Origin: Sporosarcina limicola
GTDB lineage: Bacteria > Bacillota > Bacilli > Bacillales_A > Planococcaceae
Assembly (NCBI RefSeq): GCF_014873855.1
Contig: NZ_JADBEL010000004.1
Coordinates: forward strand, 62,001-126,000
Direction: 5' to 3'
Length of the DNA: 64,000 nucleotides
The position numbers were made by a program, and so were the translations under genes. Below, in pieces: positions 43,650-51,574 of this stretch (the first letter of the stretch is position 1; each line of letters starts with the position of its first letter). A model generated the notes under the pieces. It worked only from the letters and a program-made list of their open reading frames with translations. It was not told where the DNA came from and ran no database searches.

Positions 43650-43782
43650 TAATTAGAAATCATAGGGGAGGGATATAATTCTAGTTTGAAGTTAGTAGTC
43701 ATGTAATTTCATATTTTTTTAAAAACAGTAGACTCGCAATTTAGAATACTCTTTCAGGAAAAGGGGAATAGGAGATGATGAT

Positions 43783-45180
43783 ATGACAAAAATAGTAAAT
43801 CAGCCTATTAAAGAAGAGGAAACGAAAGATGATTTTGCATTAGAAAAGGTTCCGTTAAAAGGAAGAAGTATGAGTTGGGTTAGCCTTACCAATGTCGCAC
43901 TAGGCGTCGCAACGGCAATGTTATTTATGCAAATGGGAAGCCTAATGGCACTTAACTTTGGTGCGATGAATGCATTACTTGCCGTTATCTATGCGACAAT
44001 CTTAGGAGGCGCTCTAGGAATAGGAATTGCCTATTTCGCAGCGAAAACAGGTATGAATGTAAACTTAATGGCACGGGGTGGAGGGTTTGGCTATATTGGA
44101 GCTTCCATTACATCATTAATCTATGCGTTAAACTTTATTATGTATTCTGCGATTGAGGGTGCGATTATGGCATTTGCAGTCCATGAATATATTAAAGTCA
44201 TACCAGTTTGGGCTTTAATGGTCTTCTTTGGATTAATCGTTATTCCGCTTAATTGGTTTGGAATAAAGCAATTGGACAAACTGCAAAAATGGTCAATGCC
44301 AATTTTTGTTATATTATTTATTTCTGGAGTTATAGCAGCACTGAAAATAACGCCATTCTTTACTGGAAATGTGTGGACATACCTACCAGAAGGAACTAAA
44401 GTGGGCGGAGTAGGCTTGATTGCATGTATCGGAATCATGAATGGACTAGTTGGGATTTTGGCACTTCTTGTATCAGACTACGCAAGATTTATTAAAAAAG
44501 AAGAGTTTAAAATAGGTGTGTTTGCTGTAGGATTCCTCCCGCAATTTGTAGCTTTCCTTCTAATGGGTGCTATAGGTATATGGTTTGGTGTCCGCATAGG
44601 TGAACAAAACCCGGGAATCTACTATGTGCAGCTTTTAGGGATAGGTGGAGCTGCATTCACAATCCTAACCCAACTAAGGATCAATATCACTAATTTGTAT
44701 AGTGGTTCTTTATCACTTGCAACATTCTTTGAAAACGTCTTTACGTTTAAACCTGGACGAAAATTTTGGGTTGCCTTTACTTCAATTGCTGCAATTTTCT
44801 TAATGCTAGGCGGGGTATTAGATCATCTTAGTAGTTTGCTAACATTCCAAGGTGTTTTCCTTCTGTCATGGGCGGCAATCTTAGTTACAGATGCATGCGT
44901 AATAAAGAAGTTACTTAAGATTGGTCCTCGATATTTTGAACATAGGAAGGAATACTTGTATGCGTGGAATCCAGTTGGAACTATTTCGTTAATTGTAGCT
45001 AGTTTAATAGGATCTATTGCCGCATTCGGTTATATGGGTGAATTCTTACAAGCTTTTGCTGCATTTATGGCGGCCGGAATTGCTTTTGTCTTAGCGATTA
45101 TTCTCGCGATAATGACGAAAGGTAAGTATTACATTAAGAAGGAAGCTAGTGATATTACGCATGATGAGTATATTGCGTAA
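43783..45180 (+). CDS. NCS1-family permease (CodB/hydantoin-permease type)
   Basis: A 465-residue membrane protein with about 12 helices. The start KVPLKGRSMSWVSLTNVALGVATAM and ARGGGFGYIGASITSLIYALNFIMY are typical of nucleobase-cation-symport-1 carriers of the cytosine/purine branch, which also includes the hydantoin carrier Mhp1. ALLVSDYARFIK matches the family's conserved helix-loop. Followed directly by a HyuA/HyuB unit with the same type of leader, so it probably imports the cyclic amide those enzymes open. Substrate is not decided by sequence. Confidence 0.85.
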   Translation: MTKIVNQPIKEEETKDDFALEKVPLKGRSMSWVSLTNVALGVATAMLFMQMGSLMALNFGAMNALLAVIYATILGGALGIGIAYFAAKTGMNVNLMARGGGFGYIGASITSLIYALNFIMYSAIEGAIMAFAVHEYIKVIPVWALMVFFGLIVIPLNWFGIKQLDKLQKWSMPIFVILFISGVIAALKITPFFTGNVWTYLPEGTKVGGVGLIACIGIMNGLVGILALLVSDYARFIKKEEFKIGVFAVGFLPQFVAFLLMGAIGIWFGVRIGEQNPGIYYVQLLGIGGAAFTILTQLRINITNLYSGSLSLATFFENVFTFKPGRKFWVAFTSIAAIFLMLGGVLDHLSSLLTFQGVFLLSWAAILVTDACVIKKLLKIGPRYFEHRKEYLYAWNPVGTISLIVASLIGSIAAFGYMGEFLQAFAAFMAAGIAFVLAIILAIMTKGKYYIKKEASDITHDEYIA

Positions 45181-45244
45181 ATGCTAAAGGAACCATCAAA
45201 ACATTTACTATTTCCATTAAGTTCAATAATTAGAAATTAAAGAA

Positions 45245-45443
45245 TTGACTTACAATAAAACTTGTTATATAGTAATTATTATCAATAATGACTTCGTTAA
45301 AAAGGTAGTTAGACACTACTTGTACACCGCGAAGCATTCAAGGGCAAGTTGTTAATTAACTGTTGAATCTGCTGAATAAAAAAGTAGATCGGGGCCAGTT
45401 AAGTTACTCAATGTATTATTGAGGGGCTTAACTGGCTATTTTT
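45245..45443 (+). promoter_or_regulatory. hyuA promoter and leader RNA with terminator (L2)
   Basis: TTGACT (45245-45250), 17 bases, TATAGT (45268-45273). The leader repeats L1 block by block: AATGACTTCG, hairpin AGGTAGT-TAGAC-ACTACTT, ACCGCGAAGCATT, TTAACTGTTGAATCTGC (motif 45359-45372), terminator GCCAGTTAAG / CTTAACTGGCTATTTTT (45394-45443). In the hairpin a T-G pair of L1 is T-A here, a compensatory-type change. TTAACTG can pair with CAGTTAA as antiterminator. Confidence 0.75.
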
Positions 45444-45451
45444 CGGTTGGT

Positions 45452-45466
45452 TTGAAAGCGTTTGCA
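45452..45466 (+). promoter_or_regulatory. cre CcpA site
   Basis: TTGAAAGCGTTTGCA fits the full cre consensus (TG-x-AA-x-CG-x-W-x-x-CA). It is nine bases after the leader terminator and 28 before the start of hyuA, so carbon catabolite repression by roadblock is likely. Confidence 0.75.
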
Positions 45467-45493
45467 AAAAAGAGATAAAGGGAGAGGAATGGA

Positions 45494-47530
45494 TTGACAG
45501 ATTATCGTTTCGCAGTTGATGTTGGAGGAACATTTACAGATGTGTTTGTTTTCGATGAAAAGAATAAAAAAATGTTTATTACAAAAGTATCATCTACACC
45601 ATCAGAACCCGAAAAAGGAATACTAGCAGCAGTTAAAAGTACAGGGTTATCAGGAAAGGATATTCTACAGTTTTCACATGGTACTACAGTTGGAACGAAT
45701 GCATTGATTGAGCGGAAGTTACCTAACACTGCGCTTGTAACAACAAAAGGATTTCGAGATGTAACTGAGATTCGTGATGGAACAAGATTAGACTTATGGG
45801 ATGCGTATAATGACGTGGCACCACCTTATATTAAGCGACGTAACCGATTCGAAGTAACAGAAAGAATGGACTATGCAGGAAATATATTAGAGGAAATCAA
45901 TGAGGAAGAAGTACGAGCTTTAGGTGCTAAGTTAAAGAGGCGCGGTGTTGAATCTGTTGCGATTTGTTTTATAAATGCTTATAACAACGGGGAAAACGAA
46001 GCAAGGGTAAAAGAAATTCTTCAAGAAGAATTGGGAGACGTTTTTATTTGTGCATCAAGTGATATTTTACCTGAAATTTTTGAACATGAAAGAATGAGTA
46101 CAACAATTGTAAATGCCGTCCTCGGTCCAACGGTAAGTCATTATATTCAAAAGCTTGAGGTGGAGATGAAAGGTTTAGGTTATGAGGGGGATATTTTAGT
46201 TCTTCATTCTGGAGGAGGAGTAATGACTTCGGAAACAGTTCCACGTTATTCTGCTCGCATGGCCAGTTCTGGGATTGCAGCAGGTGCAATTGCAAGTAAA
46301 TACATTGCAAATTTATGTGGACATGAAAATGCAATTGGTTTTGATATGGGTGGAACGAGTACTGATATCTCATTAATGTATGAGAATGAATTAAGGATAA
46401 CGAAAGATTGGTATATTGAATATGGCTATCCAATCGGATTTCCAAGTATAGAAATACTAACAATTGGAGCCGGAGGAGGGAGCATCTCTTGGATTGACGA
46501 GGGAGGGTCTCTACGGAATGGGCCACATAGTGCTGGGGCTGAGCCAGGTCCAGCTTGTTATGGACTCGGTGGTGTAGAACCAACGAATACCGATGCAAAT
46601 ATAGTTCTTGGAAGATTGGATACAAAGTTGCTTGGCGGTCAAATGATATTAGATAAGGAAGCTTCATTAAAAGCGGTGTATGACTACATAGGAGATCCAT
46701 TTAATCTAGATGTAGCAGAAGCAGCGAACTCAATTTTAAAAGTTGCAAATGCAAATATGTGTGATGCGCTTCGCTTAATATCAGTGCGTCGGGGCTATGA
46801 TCCACGTGATTTTGCGCTTGTTGCATTTGGCGGTGCTGGTGGTCTTCATGGGGCTTATTTGGCAAAAGAAATGGACATTCCAACAGTTATTATTCCACCG
46901 CATTCCGGGGTAGCAGCTGCGATGGGCTGCTTGATGGTTGACGTTCAACATGATATCACAAAAACATATTTGGTAGATGCAAAGAGTGTTTCAATTGATG
47001 CATTAGAGGCCGAGTTTGCTGAAATGGAGAAAGAAGCGAAAGCACTGTTAGAAGAAGAAAAAATTGATGAAAGTGCTATGAACTTTATTCGTTATATTGA
47101 TATGAGATATGCGGGTCAATGGCGTTCGTTGGCTATTACACTTGGGCGAACACTCGATTCAATTGAAGGTGCGCTTGAACAATTCCATCAGGAACATGAA
47201 CGTGAATTCGCTTTTTCTAATAAAGATCAAAGTGTAGAGATATACGGATTACGAGTTGCTGCAATCGGTACGGTAGAGAAACCTCAACTTCCAAAGAAAA
47301 TTATACCTGGAACAGTAGACTTGGCATTTAAGGAAGCGCGGCCTGTTTACTTTGAAGAGTCAGGTGGTTTTGTAAATACACCTGTCTACCAAAGAGAGGA
47401 TATCCCTACGGAGGTGGAGATAGAGGGACCCGCAATTATTTCTCAGTTGGATTCAACGATTGTAATACCTCCTCATTTCACAGCAAAAGCGGACGACTAC
47501 AGAAATATCATTATTCATTATAGTAAGTAA
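45494..47530 (+). CDS. hyuA: HyuA-type ATP-dependent hydantoinase/oxoprolinase/lactamase subunit
   Basis: A 678-residue protein starting at TTG 45494 after GGGAGAGG. The N-terminus has VDVGGTFTDVFVFDE, the ATP-phosphate loop of the hydantoinase A/oxoprolinase family, and FSHGTTVGTNALIERK. The middle has the second nucleotide segment IGFDMGGTSTDISL and GAEPGPACYGLGG, and late LVAFGGAGGLHGAYLAKEM. With HyuB it would couple ATP hydrolysis to opening a cyclic amide. Related pairs act on hydantoins, 5-oxoproline, caprolactam, valerolactam, or carboxylate ketones; sequence alone does not choose. Confidence 0.85.
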   Translation: MTDYRFAVDVGGTFTDVFVFDEKNKKMFITKVSSTPSEPEKGILAAVKSTGLSGKDILQFSHGTTVGTNALIERKLPNTALVTTKGFRDVTEIRDGTRLDLWDAYNDVAPPYIKRRNRFEVTERMDYAGNILEEINEEEVRALGAKLKRRGVESVAICFINAYNNGENEARVKEILQEELGDVFICASSDILPEIFEHERMSTTIVNAVLGPTVSHYIQKLEVEMKGLGYEGDILVLHSGGGVMTSETVPRYSARMASSGIAAGAIASKYIANLCGHENAIGFDMGGTSTDISLMYENELRITKDWYIEYGYPIGFPSIEILTIGAGGGSISWIDEGGSLRNGPHSAGAEPGPACYGLGGVEPTNTDANIVLGRLDTKLLGGQMILDKEASLKAVYDYIGDPFNLDVAEAANSILKVANANMCDALRLISVRRGYDPRDFALVAFGGAGGLHGAYLAKEMDIPTVIIPPHSGVAAAMGCLMVDVQHDITKTYLVDAKSVSIDALEAEFAEMEKEAKALLEEEKIDESAMNFIRYIDMRYAGQWRSLAITLGRTLDSIEGALEQFHQEHEREFAFSNKDQSVEIYGLRVAAIGTVEKPQLPKKIIPGTVDLAFKEARPVYFEESGGFVNTPVYQREDIPTEVEIEGPAIISQLDSTIVIPPHFTAKADDYRNIIIHYSK

Positions 47531-47544
47531 AAAGGAGAATAGAG

Positions 47545-49515
47545 ATGACTACTACACAAGAATTATTTCAGAGTAAATTAGATCCAGTAACTTTTGAAGT
47601 GTTAAGAAACGCATATGTGAACTTAGTTGACCAAATGTCGGAACAAGTGTTAAGAACCTGTTATTCTTTTGTAATTTATAATCGTGATTTCAGTTCCGCA
47701 CTTTGTGATGCACAAGGAAATACAATTGCCCAAGGAACGCAGGATATTTCCGTTCATGTCGGAACCCTTCATTTAACAGCAAAGGCAGTCATTGAAGATT
47801 TTGAAGGAGATATCCATCCTGGAGATGTGTTTTTAGTCAATGACCCTTATAGGGGAGGGACTCATTTTAGTGATACAAGAGTTGTTCTTCCTGTATTTCA
47901 CAGGGGTGAAATAATTGCCTATATGCAAGTAAATGGTCATTGGGCAGATATGGGTGGTTCAGTACCAGGATCTTTTGATATAAAAGCGAAGGACCATTAT
48001 GGAGAAGGAATGAGAATTCCTCCAGTACGAATTTATAGCAAAGGCGTTTACTTAAAAGATGTAGCAAATCTCCTTGTATCCAATATGCGTGTACCTGAAG
48101 AACGATTAGGAGATCTACGGTCGCAAGTGGAGGCAACGAAAGTAGGGGAACGACAACTTCTTGCTTTGATTAAAAAATATGGGGTTGAAACAGTTTTAAT
48201 CGCTTTTGATGAAGTGCAAGATTATGTAGAACGTGTAACAAGGGCTAATGTGAAAAATTTACCCGATGGAACATGGGAATCGACAGACTACATTGATATG
48301 GATCCAGAAGTTGGGGATGGATTGATCCCAATCAATGTGAAAATGACAATTAAAGATGATGAGGTATTTTATGATTTAAGCGGTTCACACTCCTATATAG
48401 GGTGCTTTTTAAATGCGGGATATGGTGCTTCGTTATCCGCCGCCTATGCCGGTACAAAGACATTTTTTCCGGAAATCCCACTAAACTCAGGGTTTTACCG
48501 GGTTGTCCATGTCGAATTACCGGAGAATTCAGTTGTCAATGCTCCTTGTCCAATTGCTGTTACAGGCTTCTGTTCGGGAGCCTATGAGAAAATCATGAAT
48601 GCTTGTTTTGAATTATGGTCTTCGATTCTCCCAGAACGAGCACTAGCCTGTTCATTTAACTTGGAGTACTTACTAGTAGGCGGTTGGGATACAAGAAAGG
48701 AAGAACAAAAGTATTTTATGTGGTATGACTGGATGGCGGGCGGTCATGGAGGTAGAAATAATCGAGACGGTGCAAACGCTTTATCACCGGTGTTTGGTGT
48801 CGGTTTGAGTATTCAATCTTGTGAGGGGCAAGAAAGGTTATCTCCTGTTGTAACTACCAAACACGAAATTATGATGGATTCTGGCGGTCCTGGTGAATTC
48901 CGTGGCGGATGTGGTGTTGAAAAAGGTGGAGTTTTAACGGCAGTTGCCGATACGGTTATGTCTTATTGCTGTGATCGTTCAAGATCTATTACTTGGGGAA
49001 TTTCTGGTGGGTTGCCCTCCTCCCCACATGGTGCTTGGTTAAATCCAGAAAAAGATAGTAGAGAGTTTTTAGGAGCCATTTTCTCTAATGTCAAAGTTAA
49101 GAGTGGTGACTCATTTATGAGACCTTCGGCGGGTGGTGGTGGCCTTGGTGATCCACTAAAACGAAACCCGAATGCGGTGTTGGAGGATGTTATTGACGAA
49201 TACGTTTCAATTGAACGAGCGAAAAAAGACTATGGTGTTGTGATTTCTGAAATTGATCGGGATTTAGATCTTTTTGAACTTGATGAACAAGCGACAGTAT
49301 TAGCACGAGAGTATATCCGGTCTAATCGTAAGGCGTGGCTACGGGAAGATATTGAAAAAGTTGCAAGTATGTATTCATCGGGAGAGATTGACAAACTTGA
49401 TTTGATTAGAAAATATGGTGTCGTCTTCGATTATGAAAAGAATGAAATTTTACCGATTTCTACGGGACAATATCGGGAAATGCTTGAAGAAAGAATGGTT
49501 CCTCACTGGAGTTAA
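47545..49515 (+). CDS. hyuB: HyuB-type hydantoinase/oxoprolinase/lactamase subunit
   Basis: A 656-residue protein 14 bases after hyuA, ATG after AAAGGAG. Hydantoinase B landmarks: LDPVTFEVLRNAYVNLVDQM, YNRDFSSALCDAQGNTIAQ, HVGTLHLTAKAV, HPGDVFLVNDPYRGGTHFSDTRVV, HWADMGGSVPGSF and SGGPGEFRGGCGVEKG. It pairs with HyuA as the hydrolytic partner. The C-terminal 100 residues add a helical tail (YIRSNRKAWLREDIEKV). After the stop a small hairpin CCACTT-CAAT-AAGTGG lies at 49546-49561. Confidence 0.85.
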   Translation: MTTTQELFQSKLDPVTFEVLRNAYVNLVDQMSEQVLRTCYSFVIYNRDFSSALCDAQGNTIAQGTQDISVHVGTLHLTAKAVIEDFEGDIHPGDVFLVNDPYRGGTHFSDTRVVLPVFHRGEIIAYMQVNGHWADMGGSVPGSFDIKAKDHYGEGMRIPPVRIYSKGVYLKDVANLLVSNMRVPEERLGDLRSQVEATKVGERQLLALIKKYGVETVLIAFDEVQDYVERVTRANVKNLPDGTWESTDYIDMDPEVGDGLIPINVKMTIKDDEVFYDLSGSHSYIGCFLNAGYGASLSAAYAGTKTFFPEIPLNSGFYRVVHVELPENSVVNAPCPIAVTGFCSGAYEKIMNACFELWSSILPERALACSFNLEYLLVGGWDTRKEEQKYFMWYDWMAGGHGGRNNRDGANALSPVFGVGLSIQSCEGQERLSPVVTTKHEIMMDSGGPGEFRGGCGVEKGGVLTAVADTVMSYCCDRSRSITWGISGGLPSSPHGAWLNPEKDSREFLGAIFSNVKVKSGDSFMRPSAGGGGLGDPLKRNPNAVLEDVIDEYVSIERAKKDYGVVISEIDRDLDLFELDEQATVLAREYIRSNRKAWLREDIEKVASMYSSGEIDKLDLIRKYGVVFDYEKNEILPISTGQYREMLEERMVPHWS

Positions 49516-49586
49516 GGTTTTTTAACTTCATTCGGCAGAATTTTACCACTTCAATAAGTGGTGAGAGTTTGCAAAGAGTGTAGACA

Positions 49587-49740
49587 ATTCAGTGGGGGGT
49601 TCAAACCCCTGCTGAATAAAGTTAAAGCCTCCGGCGGATGCCACGGATTTTGAAAGGAGTGAACTGAGCAAGCTCAATTCAAAATCCGGGCGCAAATACG
49701 CCGAGCCGTATTTGATTGGGATAGTCCCTCATACAATTTC
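49587..49740. repeat. Palindromic intergenic repeat element
   Basis: Several hairpins in a row: TTCAG..GGGGTTCAAACCCC..CTGAA, then CGGATTTTGAA (49644-49654) with TTCAAAATCCG (49678-49688), then CAAATACG (49693-49700) with CGTATTTG (49707-49714). It is more GC-rich than its flanks and between two operons. It looks like a dispersed REP/BIME-like element of this genome rather than a regulator of either neighbour. I recall similar words from Planococcaceae but cannot verify. Confidence 0.5.
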
Positions 49741-49790
49741 GATTTGTTTGAGCGACTATAGTATGCATATTAAGAAATTTCAGAAACCCA

Positions 49791-49955
49791 TTGACAATAA
49801 CAAAAGATATGGGTATATTTATAAATATAGTTACTGAATTAACTGCCAAATCTAGCAGACTTTATTGATAAGATAGAGCTAACATTAGATAAGAGCCAGT
49901 TATATAGACAAGGTTTATTTATTAATCCTTTTGTCGATATAATGGGCTCTTTTTT
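49791..49955 (+). promoter_or_regulatory. Aminotransferase promoter and leader RNA with terminator (L3)
   Basis: TTGACA (49791-49796), 17 bases, TATATT (49814-49819): a strong sigma-A promoter. The leader has TTAACTGCCAAATCTAGC (motif 49842-49856) and the terminator AGAGCCAGTTATAT..GACAAGG / CCTTTTGTC..ATATAATGGGCTCTTTTTT (49892-49955). TAACTG can pair with CAGTTA. The 5' blocks of L1/L2 are missing, so the core is the AACTG-AATCT part plus the terminator. The 178 bases from there to the gene hold nothing recognised. Confidence 0.7.
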
Positions 49956-50133
49956 AGTGTATAAAGAAACTATTTTATCATTTGAAAGATAGTCAATCGT
50001 TCAGCTTTATTTGTCGGATACTAGAGTTATTATGAAACTTTAGCTAGTTCGTAATTAAGTAATGTACGAGTTTTCAAAAGGTATTTCATACATATTTTGA
50101 TTCTACGTACTAATCAAACGAGGAGGAAACGAT

Positions 50134-51471
50134 GTGGAAAAACTAATCGAATTGGACAAAAAGCACTTTATTCACCCGACATCATCTATTAAAGATCAAC
50201 AAGCAAACGGTGCAAAATTAATTATTGAAAAGGGTGAAGGCATCTATTTAACAGATAAAAAAGGGGATGTCTACATTGACGCAATGTCCTCTTTATGGAA
50301 TGTGAATATCGGGCACGGGAATAAGGAGTTGGCGGAAGTAGCAAAAGAACAAATGGAGAAGTTGGCCTTCAGTTCAACGTTCTCAACATTTAGCCATGAA
50401 CCGGCCATTCTCCTAGCAAAAAAGATTGCTGATCTCGCGCCATCAAAGTTAAATGCGGTATTTTTCACATCTGGCGGTTCGGAGTCAAATGATTCGGCGT
50501 TTAAATTAGTACGTCATTACTGGAAAATCCAGGGGAAACCTGAGCGCAATAAAATTGTATCCCTTAAACGTGGTTATCATGGTGTAGCCGCAGCTTCAAC
50601 GAGCGCAACTGGAATTCCAGAGTTTTGGGATATGGCCGGTCATATGGAGTCGGGATTTGTTCATGCTGAAACGCCTTACTGGGAAGGAACAAAGACATCA
50701 ATCGATTCAATTCGGGAAGTGATAGAAGCAGAAGGACCCGAGACAATAGCAGCGTTTATAGCAGAACCTATTCAAGGAGCAGGTGGGGTTTTAATTCCAC
50801 CAAATGACTACTTTAAAGAAGTACGAAAACTCTGTGATGAATATGGAATTGTTTTTATAGCGGATGAAGTCATTACGGGCTTTGGGCGAACAGGGAAAAT
50901 GTTTGGTATGGAAAACTGGGATGTTCAGCCCGATATGATGAGCTTTGCGAAAGGTGTGACAAGCGGTTATATTCCACTCGGTGGCGTTCTCGTTTCGGAT
51001 AAAATCCATGATGTGATGAAGGATAAGTCAATGGGGACATTGTTTCATGGCTTTACATATAGTGGGCATCCAGTGGCAGCCGCTGTGGCATTGAAAAATA
51101 TTGAGATTATTGAAAAGCAGGGGTTAGTTGAAAACGCTTGCAAGATGGGTGAAGAACTATTAAAAGGTTTCAAACAGATTAAAAATGAGCTGAATATTGT
51201 TGGAAATGTCCGTGCTGTCGGTCTTCTTGGCGCATTTGAACTCGTTGCCGATCCTGATACAAACAAACGATTTGCATCTGACCTAAAAGTAGCGCCAAGG
51301 GTTATCGCAGCGTTGCATGAGCGGGGGGTTATCTGCCGTGCTGTTACGTATGAAAGTACGGATATTATTTGTTTTGCACCGCCGTTGATTATTAATCAGG
51401 AACAAATCAACACGGTTATTGAAAAATTGCATGATTCGGTAGCAGCTGTTCAGAAGGAACTAAATCGATAA
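50134..51471 (+). CDS. Class III omega-amino acid aminotransferase
   Basis: A 445-residue PLP enzyme; GTG at 50134 follows GAGGAGG. Seen: GIYLTDKKGDVYIDAMSSLWNVNIGHG, FFTSGGSESNDSAFKLVRHYW (cofactor phosphate), SLKRGYHGVAAASTSATG, AAFIAEPIQGAGGVLIPP, VFIADEVITGFGRTGKMFG, FAKGVTSGYIPLGGV with the Schiff-base lysine, and FHGFTYSGHPVAAAVAL. The family transfers the terminal amine of putrescine, beta-alanine, GABA or 5-aminovalerate, often to pyruvate. With the dehydrogenase two genes downstream it would yield a dicarboxylate; near csiD this could be glutarate from 5-aminovalerate. Confidence 0.85.
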   Translation: MEKLIELDKKHFIHPTSSIKDQQANGAKLIIEKGEGIYLTDKKGDVYIDAMSSLWNVNIGHGNKELAEVAKEQMEKLAFSSTFSTFSHEPAILLAKKIADLAPSKLNAVFFTSGGSESNDSAFKLVRHYWKIQGKPERNKIVSLKRGYHGVAAASTSATGIPEFWDMAGHMESGFVHAETPYWEGTKTSIDSIREVIEAEGPETIAAFIAEPIQGAGGVLIPPNDYFKEVRKLCDEYGIVFIADEVITGFGRTGKMFGMENWDVQPDMMSFAKGVTSGYIPLGGVLVSDKIHDVMKDKSMGTLFHGFTYSGHPVAAAVALKNIEIIEKQGLVENACKMGEELLKGFKQIKNELNIVGNVRAVGLLGAFELVADPDTNKRFASDLKVAPRVIAALHERGVICRAVTYESTDIICFAPPLIINQEQINTVIEKLHDSVAAVQKELNR

Positions 51472-51499
51472 AAAATAGATTAAATAGGTAGGGCAGAGA

Positions 51500-51539
51500 T
51501 TTGACTAGGAAGAAAATTATTGGATGATTCCTAGTCAAA
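51500..51539 (+). other. Intercistronic hairpin
   Basis: TTTGACTAGGAA and TTCCTAGTCAAA are a perfect 12-bp inverted repeat between the aminotransferase and permease genes, without a T run. It could set differential mRNA stability within the operon. Confidence 0.6.
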
Positions 51540-51574
51540 GATCTGTCTAAAGAACTTTTAATGGAGGGTGAAAA

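Noticed and set aside
46044-46700. Long minus-strand ORF of 218 codons opposite hyuA
   Set aside because: It is a shadow frame with biased His/Leu/Gln composition, no ribosome site, and lies across a clear hyuA coding region.
49590-49616. GGGGGTTCAAACCCC looked like a tRNA T-arm
   Set aside because: No acceptor, D-arm or anticodon arm can be fitted around it; it is part of the palindromic element.
49842-49860. AACTGCCAAATCTAGCAGAC resembled a BglG/LicT-type antiterminator site
   Set aside because: The flanking GGATTGTT and GGCAAAACC parts are absent, and the other four leaders do not keep the CTGC/GCAG pairing.
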